Source of the DNA: Mastacembelus armatus
Lineage: Eukaryota > Chordata > Actinopteri > Synbranchiformes > Mastacembelidae
DNA length: 64,000 bases
Direction: 5' to 3'
Assembly: GCF_900324485.2 (NCBI RefSeq)
Contig: NC_046655.1
Span: 11,732,071-11,796,070, forward strand
Shown here: positions 55,101 through 64,000 of the stretch, in pieces
Layout: every line of letters starts with the position of its first letter
How positions within the stretch are numbered: position 1 is the first letter of the stretch
The notes under the pieces: generated by a model
What the model was told of the DNA's origin: nothing
The model's input: the letters and a program-made list of their open reading frames with translations, nothing else
Database searches by the model: none
Program-made: the position numbers and the translations under genes

Positions 55101-56455
55101 AGAGGTAAAACAACTTGAAACATCTGGATGAGCTGACTGAATACCTGTTTAAGATCTGGTATTGGAAGCATCTTTTCCAGTTTGGAGAGTAGCTCCCATA
55201 GTAACACATGTAGAGCTGTATCATATTGAGGCCCATATTCCACAGGGAACACCTCCTATAAGTAATAATTAAATGTGTATTTATTTTAGCAGTAATTTAG
55301 TGTATTTCAAGCGCAGAAATGAATTAAAATTGTCTTAACCTGGAAAAAGTAGGCTCTTTCAACTGGATCTTTCAACAGGCTTTGAACAAGTGCAATGAAT
55401 ATGGACTCTGTTGTTCTCACTTCTGCATCCTTGTACTGTCACAGATTAGATTTATGTCAGTAAATGAGGCCCTCCAAGGTCAATATTAGTCTCTATTCAG
55501 ATGTAAGCAGGCGATCCTTTTAAGTACTTACATCTGTGTTGGTAGACGTTAGTGGCAGTCTATCTAAATAGCTCTGGATCACTTGAGAATCAACAAAACC
55601 TCGCCCTGAGTCTTTGCAAAGCTCCAGAATCAACTGAAATACAAACAAGTGAGTTAATAACAACAAACTAACCATATGTGTGTGTAACACAAACTGTAGG
55701 TTTTGCTCACCCTGGCTCTCAGACCCAGAATCAGCTGGGCTCTCTGCCTGTGGTTGATGAGTCCAGGCACTGCTTCTGTCACCGTGAACACAAACGCCTG
55801 AAGTTTCTCATAATTCATCACATCTTTCTGCTTCGCCAGCTGCCACATAGCAGCAGACAGAAGCTGCAATGGGGGCACCAGGAGGCGAAGACATGAAAGA
55901 GGCAGGCCTGTGTCTGAAACATAAAAGTGTAATGTGAGAAGTGGGCTCTGGAGGGAAGCAATGAGCTTTTAATCCAATAGGCACTTGCAGACAAAGTCAA
56001 CAATACTAGATCAAAACATTTGAAATTTATTTTGAAATTTGTGCTTTCTCAACTAAATCATTGAGGTAATTATTTGTTGAAACATAGAAATAGAACAATT
56101 ACTGATAAATGTTTATGCCCCATATGTAAACTACCAGGCATAATCCAATGAACCAGTGTAATTGCTGGACAAAACTATTTCATTCAAGTTTCAAATTTAC
56201 AAACTTAAAAAAATATCTTCAACTGTACTTCAATGAACTGTAATATTTAATTATATTATATGCAAATCTGAATATAACAAAATTATTTTTATTGCAGCAT
56301 CACCAGTCTGACACCTTATGCAGCTCATATCCGTTAAATAGACGAGCCCGGCTAACTGTATAGCTAGCATAAACATAGCTTGCTCTAAAATCCAGCGGGA
56401 GAAGATTGTTATTAAACGTACCGCTTAATTTCTCTGATGGCCCAAGAACCTCCAT
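52145..56455 (-). CDS. TINF2 N-terminal-domain C2H2 zinc-finger protein
   Basis: Nine coding exons on the minus strand: 56422-56455, 55711-55913, 55532-55633, 55340-55435, 55145-55255, 54925-55042, 54052-54790, 53760-53818, 52145-53667; 994 aa. Exon 7 may instead end at 54004 (1010 aa); both keep frame. Exons 1-6 (residues 1-221) resemble the N-terminal domain of the shelterin protein TIN2. Shared features are a Trp-Gln pair, VPGL, RxRxxxxLGLRA followed by LEL, and later EYG, LLxELLxKLEKxLPxP and a Trp. Exon 7 is an acidic linker of about 245 residues ending in a basic patch (NVRRSSRLQVK). Exon 9 carries 14 regular C2H2 fingers at about 580-975, joined mostly by TGERP linkers, after one degenerate finger. 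No F-x-L-x-P TRF1-binding motif was seen. Likely a nuclear DNA-binding protein; the N-terminal domain may bind protein partners. Targets unknown. Confidence 0.85.
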
Positions 56456-56699
56456 TAGCGCGACAGGCTTTCTGTGGCGTTGAAAAATAAATAGAAAGTG
56501 ATGCTGTTAGATTTAGTATTATGCGCTGTTAGCACGCAAACACCCGTTTCCTCAAGTCTTCGCCTGCGTTTCCTCTTTTCAAAATAAAGGTCTCACAATT
56601 GATCGGGATTAGCTTGATCCAGTTTCTCCCTCCATCTCAAAATGCAATATAAAATATTGAAGCTTTGTCCCTTTTATTTTTTCAGCTTTGCAATTATAC

Positions 56700-57112
56700 A
56701 GTTCAACGCAGAGTACTCACCTTTTCTCAACAGTTACTGTTGGAAAAGCTTCTACTCTCACTACAGCCCAAAACGTAAATAGTATGTACTTTTAACATAT
56801 GTTTGATATTCAGGGAGATACAATTACACATAAATGTGTTATATTTTACTTAAGAGAGTCTCATCGTTTTAGCATAAATATTGACACACTTTCCACAGAG
56901 GAAGAGCGACTTCAGAATAAAACTACAAATCCCGTCGGCACATTCTCGCAGAAGCAATTGGTGACGTCAGGAGGCGAGAGTCACGTGAAACGTTTTACAG
57001 CAAACATATATATGTGTCTGCATCTTGTGATTTCTGCCTTTTTTTTTTCCTGCTTTGAGGACAATTTATTTATTTTATAATTGAAACTACATCCCAATCG
57101 TAAGATCCTGGT
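56700..57112. promoter_or_regulatory. Divergent promoter of the zinc-finger gene and washc3
   Basis: The two start codons are 658 bp apart, head to head. Between them lie a ZNF143-type motif (actacaaatcccgtcggca, 56922-56940), a CRE palindrome tgacgtca (56962-56969) and an E-box gtcacgtga (56980-56988) that also fits the CLEAR motif of lysosomal genes. All three are within 70 bp, at the washc3 side. Confidence 0.6.
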
Positions 57113-58942
57113 ATGGATGAGGACGGGCTGCCACTAGTGGGGTCTGGAGTGGACCTGACCAAGGTTGGTATGAAGCTTAGCTAAGCTAGCTGACATTAAA
57201 AATAACTAGCTAGTTGTTTGAGGAAATGAAAAGAAACGGAAACTGAAACTTTGTTCAGAAAGTCGGATAGTAATCTCAGATTAACAGAACTATATAGCAA
57301 GCTCCATTTGATTTCCTTATATTCAGCAAACACAATGTTTTCCTGTAATTTTCCAATGAACTCCTCCATGTCAGAAACAGACACTCAGTACTTCTTAGGT
57401 CAAAGTAAAATAAAGTTCATATTCATATCTGAATCCTACAGTCTCTCTCAAGCACTAATAAATTAACTACTAGAACAAAATAGAGTTTATTTACTGTAAA
57501 TGTTCTAAAATAAGGATATTACCTGTTACATCTATTTGTTAAATCCTGTAACATTGTGACCTAAATATCTGTGTGTTCTTTAGGTTCCTGCTATACAACA
57601 GAGAAGAATCGTTGCCTATCTCAACCAGTTTGCCATACATACAGTACGATTCCTGAACCGATTTTCTACAGTTTGTGAAGAGGTTTGTGCATCTTTTACT
57701 CTTTCACCTTTCTGCTTCTGCTCTCCGGTTTGTCGCACGTTATCTCTGTAGTTCACATCATCAACTGTCAAACCTATTACCCACAGAAACTTGCAGACAT
57801 ATCTCTTCGCATCCAGCAGATTGAAACCACCCTCTGTATTTTGGAAGCTAAGGTGAGACCTGACCCTATTATGTCATGTACATTTTGTGCCTATTTGCTC
57901 ATCATTTATGGAAAATTGTTGTGATCTGAGCAGCTGTCTTCCATCCCCGGATTGGAGGATGTCACGATAGATGGACTTAGTCAACGGCAAACTGTGCAGG
58001 CTAATGGACCCACTACTGCCAGTCCGGGTCACACAGATAGCCCACCAGCAGGGACTCTGCCACCCACAGAGGTAAATTCACAGACATGCACAATATCAAA
58101 CATTTAGTACTGTTCAGGATTACTTTACTGCAAAACAGCCAAAAGATGATTTTTCCTGCTTGGCTGATCAGAAACACTGGAAATAGGGAAAAACAGCAGC
58201 CAATGACCAAAACACAAAAACCAGAGTGTTATCACTCTGCTCATCCAATTTTTGACAAGAAAGGTCATAATCATTATAATAGAAACCACATTATCTTTCC
58301 AACAGTAGATCTAGTCCAATGATCAACAGCATTAAAACACCTGAGAGAAAAACATGAAACTCAAACCCAAAGTATGAAACCTGCCAAAAGTGCTAAGAAC
58401 CACATCTGATACAGTATCTGCTCCATCTAACCTACTAAATGTTTCACCCTGCCTTATTCATTTGTCTATTTCATGCTGTAGTCTGCTCAGAGTACACCAG
58501 AAACTGCACCAACACAAAAAGCAGCAGCAGCTACAGAGAACGTCATGACTGTGGCCAAGGACCCACGTTATGCCCGTTACCTGAAAATGGTTCAAGTGGT
58601 GAGTCAGCAACACCTGTGGATGTGCCAGATCAGGTTCTTTCTGTTGTGTTAATACATATTTATCTGTCTCAGGGGGTTCCAGTTATGGCCATTAGGAATA
58701 AAATGGTTATGGAGGGTTTGGATCCTAACTTGCTTGAGTGAGTGTTTAAAACATTGGCATTGATCATATATTAATCTTTAGCATTTTGGTAAATTTGTAT
58801 TACGAGGTTTCATTATACTAATCCTCTCACTGCTGATGACAGGACACCGGACGCCCCCGTGCCTGATGGGGGAACGAAGAGCACAGAGGATCCAGATGTT
58901 GCTGCCACCAGCTCTGACAGCGAATCGTCTTTCAGTGACTGA
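57113..58942 (+). CDS. washc3: WASH complex subunit 3 (CCDC53)
   Basis: Seven coding exons: 57113-57163, 57584-57682, 57787-57852, 57934-58071, 58482-58598, 58673-58737, 58843-58942. Total 636 nt, 211 aa; human WASHC3 is 194. Strongly conserved parts: MDEDGLPL at the start, VPAIQQRRIVAYLNQF, FSTVCEEKLADISLRIQQIE (the helix that forms the coiled coil), TVAKDPRYARYLKMVQVGVP, and the acidic end SSDSESSFSD. The middle (exon 4 and the start of exon 5) is Pro/Thr/Ala-rich and variable, and accounts for the extra length. Known role: a small core subunit of the WASH complex that drives Arp2/3 actin assembly on endosomes. It shares a divergent promoter with the zinc-finger gene and converges on dram1, its neighbour also in human. 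Confidence 0.95.
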
Positions 58943-61387
58943 CCTTTATCCTCTGTCCTCGCCACCATAAAGCTTCTTCTGAAGGCCATCCCTTGCCATC
59001 TGAGCTTCTGTAGGACTGTCCTAGATGAGAAGTAAGCTGTATTGTGCCTGTACAAGTGCACCAGCAAGAAGGTGCAGATGAAATAGGCAAATCTACCCAG
59101 AGTGACTGTAATTACAGTCTGAATCAGGTGAAATGGTTCTCCTAATGGTCAATCAGATCTTCTCAATTTTAATATATTAATAGCATTTTTGATTATTCTT
59201 ATCAAAAGGGGAACCCTTTTCCCTGTTGATTATTCAAGCAGTAGGCCCCAGAACACGGTAGTAACAAGAGGTTTTTCTACAAAACCATGTAGTTCTTCTT
59301 CTTTGGTAGTGACACAACCACCACAGTTTTTAAGTGACACATTTGTCACTTGGTAGTTTTGTCTATTTTTGTTGATTTGATTTGGATAAAACATACTTGT
59401 TTAACATAAACAGTAAGTCAAACTGTCAATCACACTGGGCTGAAAAGTAACAGGTATTCACACTATTGTTGTCAGGTGGTGTGTTCAGTGCTGCATGGGA
59501 AATATGAACACTCTTGACCACAAAAACAAATGAACACAAATACATATATGACCATGTTGGAAAAGTGACTACAATAGCAAGGCCTCTGCTGCTTTGCATT
59601 TAAAATTTAAACCACATTAGTGGCTGTGGAAACTATTCAGGCACATTATGGTACCTTCGTTTTGTTTGAAATGGATTTTGGCCATTACTAACTGACATCG
59701 CACTAACTAGATAATTGTGTACCTGAATACTTTCTGAAGCTGCTGTATGCATCGTCATAACAGTATAAAAACAAACCACAATATACCACTAGTGAAAGAC
59801 GATAAATATTTGATGTTGCCTGGTCCTGCTTTAGGCACCTACTATAACTAACATTCCCTCCACAAGTCTTTTGCCATAAATAGCAATTTACTGCACATTG
59901 ACCTCCACTGAAATAAAGAGGTAAACATGGGATATTTTCTTTTCTTTCAATTATGTTCGTCATGCTACGTGTGAATACCTACCTGAAAGTGTAAAAACAT
60001 GAAGACTGTGCCAAGAATGTTGATGAATAAGATGTCTGTGGATGGATTCTATCCTGTAATGACTGTTAAAAGGTGAGAAGTCTGGACAAGCACTTTGTTT
60101 ACAAGACTGCCTGTAATAAAACACCCATATGGTTTGCTTCAAAAAGTGCGTCTTTATTATTCAACTTCGAAGTGTATTAGAATCTGTGCAATACATAATG
60201 TCATAAGCAAAAATACAAAAGCTTTGAATAACATCCCCTGTGTCTTCTGTCCCTGTGCTCTTAGCTCAGCTGGTGTCCCCTGTGATTTTACTTGTATTGG
60301 CGAAAAGTTCCAGTTCCCAACCTGGAGATACGACACTAAGTGAAATATCTGTATGTTACACAAAATAGTTGTACTTTTGTCAAATTGGTCTACTTAAAAC
60401 CCACTTCACATTCATGAGGTTCTGAAGGGTCACAAGTAAAAAAACGATGGGAAACATTTACAGGGGGAAAAAAGTTTCATTAATTTGCTCGAGCACATAC
60501 TGAACAAACCACTTAGATCAGCTCCAATTCCTGATTATTTTATTATAGGAATTAAATTAGGCAGCAAATTAACTAGAAAGCCAGTTTGTAGTACTAGGTA
60601 GCCTAATTCCCATAGCATGAGATGTCTGTAGGTTATAAACACATGCAGAATAACATCCATAGCTGCACTGTAGAACCTCATAGCAGTATCAGCTGGTACC
60701 AATAAGTACCAGAACAAAACTCTTAATCACAGCATCTACAGAATGAGTGTTTTTCTCCCTACTGTGTTGTCATAACAGTATAGTAATCCATCTTTGAAAA
60801 TACTAAAAAAACATCCAACCTTTTCTTAATAAATTGGCAGCATTTGAGGAATAATCACAGGCATAGTAGTAAATCAAACAGCCTGGTCTTTGAAAATAAG
60901 TACCAGTATCTGATATCAGTGTGATCTCAGAAAACATAAGTGCTGACTAGATAAAGTTGCACTCACAGAACGACTTTCTCAATAGTTTGACTGGTGTTGT
61001 CACTGAGAAACACATGTGCAGCGATCATGTGTCCAACCATGTGTCCACTCAAGAAGAACTTCTCCAATTAGAGGTCACAGGTTTGAAATGCAATGTCACG
61101 CTGGTGTGGCAAGGGTCGGGAGTGCAAAGTGACATTTGACTGAACATAGGTGGTACAAGACAAAATGATGTTTGACTGTATAAAAGGTAGAAAAATACAG
61201 GCTGTGCTTACATCCCTTGTAAAAAAAAATATAAATATAAAAAGTACAGTACCTACTGTCAGGTAATAAACAACACAGTCATATAAAAGCCTTGTGTACA
61301 TAAATATATAAGGACAAAAACCTTGCAAGAGTCTCTTAAAACTAAAAATAGGTCCACTGAAGTTTTGCTGGGGGTTGGAGATCAACA
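58943..61387. other. Convergent 3' ends of washc3 and dram1
   Basis: No coding exon seen. washc3 poly(A) signal candidates lie at 59912-59917 and 60115-60120 on the plus strand. The rest should include dram1 3' UTR next to 61387; its end is not fixed. Confidence 0.45.
59912..59917 (+). terminator. washc3 poly(A) signal candidate
   Basis: AATAAA about 970 nt after the washc3 stop; a second AATAAA lies at 60115-60120. Confidence 0.35.
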
Positions 61388-63390
61388 CTACTCCTCATAC
61401 TCTGTTTTCACTTGTAAGGTAAAAAGCTGTAGGGAATAAAAAAGTAAAGTAAGAAAAGTTTTAAAAAAAAGAATTAGCATTGTGTTTATTAGTGTTATAC
61501 TCACTTTGAAATCATCGATATATGTGAGGAAGAAGCAGACGAAGCTGAAGGCAACAACCCACTCACATACAGCACTGGTTACATACATGGGATAGTCCTG
61601 TAAGGGGGACACAGAAGCTGCACTCAGTCAACATATGAGGATGAATTACAATAATTATCAAATATGATTTCCTAGACTAATCAACACATCGTTTGGTTCG
61701 TAAATGTAGGTTTTCTAAATGTTTTGTCAGCAGTGGTTGGATTGTTAAGGGCTGGTTACTACACTGGCAGAAGTTGGACCTTTATCCATTTTATCCAAGT
61801 TCTTACAATTAAGAAACTGGGGACTGTTTTTGCATTTTTGATTGAGAGATGCCAACTGATCAGTTACCAAAAAAAAACCCAACTTATTATTAATCCTTTT
61901 CTCTTATTTAACTAATCCATTGTTTCCATAACACAGGGAGGAGCTGCAGTTTACCTCGTTGTCTCTGTTTCTGTGCAGCTCGGTTTGTTTCACAAAAACT
62001 GCACAGACCACAGCTGAATTCTCCATTAAGGAAAAGAGGATTTAGCGCTGTGGTTACTGACACTTACACTAACAACGGCTCACGGGGGAATAATAATGTT
62101 GCAATCGAAGGTTCCTGGTAATATGCAAGTCATATGAGTTAACAAAACAAAAAGTTAACAACCCACATAGACTTCTGTGAAAGGATACTGGGGATAAATG
62201 CCAAAACAGAAATGATGGCGATGCCCGCACGCACTCCACACACGCTCCTGGAAGCTCCGTATGGATAGGCAGAAAATGAAATGACAGACTGGAGAATTAT
62301 ATATATGATACCAGAGACAAAGAACAGCATAGCTCCCATATCATGAACTACTGTCACTGCTGTTTCCTGCAAGCAAAAAGTAGAAAAAAATTGCATTAGA
62401 CATGAGGTGAAGTCATACTGAAGTGTGGATTAAAGTCTGCACTGCCTGTGGAGACATACCTGGAAAGTTGCTACAACGCACATGCCCAAACAGGACAGCA
62501 CCCCCAGCACCAGAGCAGCTTTATTGAGAGATGGTCTCACCACACTTGTTTCCTCGTTCAGCTTCTCCACATACTTGTATCTGGAATATATGGTGGCTAT
62601 TCCTGTGTAATGTTCAAAACATGGTCAACTTACCACAACATTTTATCAACTTATGACTCATGTTTTTTTTTTTTTGTTTTGTTTTTTTTTGTTCAAAATT
62701 CCCTTTTGCATCCCAGATTTTGGTTTCATTCTCTTAAAAAGGGAAATGTGACTGACATCTTCTCCCTTCAAAAATCCCAAGTTGCCTAAAAGGGTCAGTT
62801 GGGTGGGGACAGTGCAGAGTTTCATACTGACAGGTGTGGAAATACCTGCGCACGCAGAAATGAATGTCATCAGGCCGAAAATGCAGCTCTCTGGGGGGTT
62901 TGCACTTGTGTCACTGAAACGGGAAAAGACAGATCTGCACTTACAAACATGCGCTGAAAGTGAATCCGAACTTCCCGTTATTTGAGAGTAGGTTTGTGTT
63001 TTCTCTTCTTTTCGTAAAAAAATAACGGAGAAGTGAGAAATAGAGGTTTGAAACTGCAGCAGCCCTCGGAAAAATACAGATGTGTAGACGCAGCTGGAGT
63101 CTGGGCACCAGCCAAGTTAACGCGTAGGAAAACGAAACTAAGTTTGCATATTGGAACAACTTTGCTCTGGTTTCTCGAATTACTTCAAGAGAATAACACC
63201 TCGACAGGAAGTCTGGTTAATCTGTTCTTTCCTGAAACATATGTCTGAAGGAAACTTACCTTATGTATGGGAAGATTACATCGACATCATGCCTGAAAAT
63301 AGCAATCAGGTAGGAAACAATGAAAGTGCTGGAGGACCAGATGACCAAAAACACTGGCAGGAAGCAAAGTCCTTGCTTGAACCAAAACAT
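61388..63390 (-). CDS. dram1: DNA damage-regulated autophagy modulator 1
   Basis: Seven coding exons on the minus strand: 63260-63390, 62846-62913, 62460-62602, 62189-62366, 61955-62013, 61505-61597, 61388-61426. Total 711 nt, 236 aa; human DRAM1 is 238. Six hydrophobic segments span the protein, as in the DRAM/FRAG1 family. Matching blocks include [19 protein letters not shown] followed by PPES and [17 protein letters not shown], and [13 protein letters not shown]. Known role: a lysosomal membrane protein, induced by p53 in human, that promotes autophagy and cell death. The exon 4 donor (ccca|gtatcc) is weak but keeps frame with exon 5 and restores the VCA block of the family. DRAM2 is the alternative; length, tail and the washc3 neighbour favour DRAM1. 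Confidence 0.93.
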
Positions 63391-64000
63391 CTCAGAGCTT
63401 TTACGCGGAACGTGCAGAAAAGAAAACCCGTATGTGCTGAGACAACACAGCCATAAAGTTACTGCTGCTGCTGCTTTGAAACCTGACGAAATCTGCTACC
63501 CACAGTCACATGCGCTCGTACGAACAAGAATGAACTTGGCCCCTGCCTATGAACTGATATACAGTATAGTCACCTCTTCCCCAAAACGACTCCCCGGGGC
63601 CCGCCTACGCACATAAACCCGTTATGATCATCCAGCTCTCTTCCTTCTTCGCTTTTTTACTCTGCCTGTCTGGGAACTGAGGTCAGTGCCAGTAAGGACC
63701 AACAGCAGAGGAAGTATATCAGCCTCTACCAAGTACCTAATAAGGTACAAGTTAAAGAGATCAGAATCAGAATGAGCTTTATTGCCAAGTGAGTGTGCAC
63801 ACACACACACAAGATCATTACAGTAATAAGTCCTGCATTCAAAATGCTACTTAAGTACAAAGACTAGGCTTCAAAATATACTCAGACTGCAGAATTACTA
63901 TCAAAAGTACTAATGTTACAGGTACATGTATATTGGGCTAATTACTTTATGTACTGCCTGGTGCCTTAATGCGTAGAACAGCAGATAATGTAAGAATCTG
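63391..64000. other. dram1 upstream region with repeat fragments
   Basis: Holds the dram1 5' UTR and promoter (limits not fixed) and, from about 63755, fish repeat fragments. No further gene seen. Confidence 0.4.
63755..63985. repeat. Teleost dispersed repeat fragments
   Basis: agatcagaatcagaatgagc followed by tttattgccaagtgagtgtg and a CA run is a very common fish repeat motif. The stretch after it (tgctacttaagtacaaag, then caaaagtactaatg) resembles a second common type. Classes not assigned. Confidence 0.5.

Overview
The window looks like nuclear DNA of a teleost fish. All genes are split by short introns with GT/AG ends. The proteins read closest to vertebrate families, and several dispersed repeats match types I know from fish genomes. 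I worked from translation, splice-site reading and remembered protein families; no database search was run. Exon boundaries were checked by reading-frame closure: every multi-exon model below sums to a whole number of codons with no internal stop.

Layout. 1-22 kb: arfgap3 (-) and pacsin2 (-), both membrane-traffic genes; pacsin2 has a long first intron. 22-24.5 kb: gene-free spacer. 24.5-32.4 kb: ttll1 (-), a tubulin polyglutamylase, whose last intron holds three tRNA-Tyr-like sequences. 32.4-33.1 kb: divergent ttll1/bik control region with an X-box-like site and two good CTCF-like sites. 33.1-36 kb: bik (+), a BH3-only tail-anchored cell-death protein, converging on mcat (-), the mitochondrial malonyl transacylase (36.1-38.1 kb). 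39-44.7 kb: a def6-family gene (-). 44.7-48.4 kb: gene-free with repeats. 48.5-49.6 kb: an intronless tetraspanin with a long N-terminal extension (-). 52.1-56.5 kb: a gene (-) joining a TINF2 (TIN2)-like N-terminal domain to 14 C2H2 zinc fingers. 57.1-58.9 kb: washc3 (+), sharing a divergent promoter with the zinc-finger gene. 61.4-63.4 kb: dram1 (-), converging on washc3.

Gene order. arfgap3-pacsin2-ttll1-bik-mcat has the order and strands of human 22q13.2. washc3-dram1 is the neighbour pair of human 12q23.2. The window therefore joins two human-separated blocks; the def6-like, tetraspanin and TINF2-zinc-finger genes lie at the join, and tspo, which follows MCAT in human, is not seen.

The genes do not form one pathway. 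Shared themes are endosome and membrane trafficking (arfgap3, pacsin2, washc3, dram1) and cell death or autophagy (bik, dram1). The most unusual gene is the TINF2-domain zinc-finger gene.
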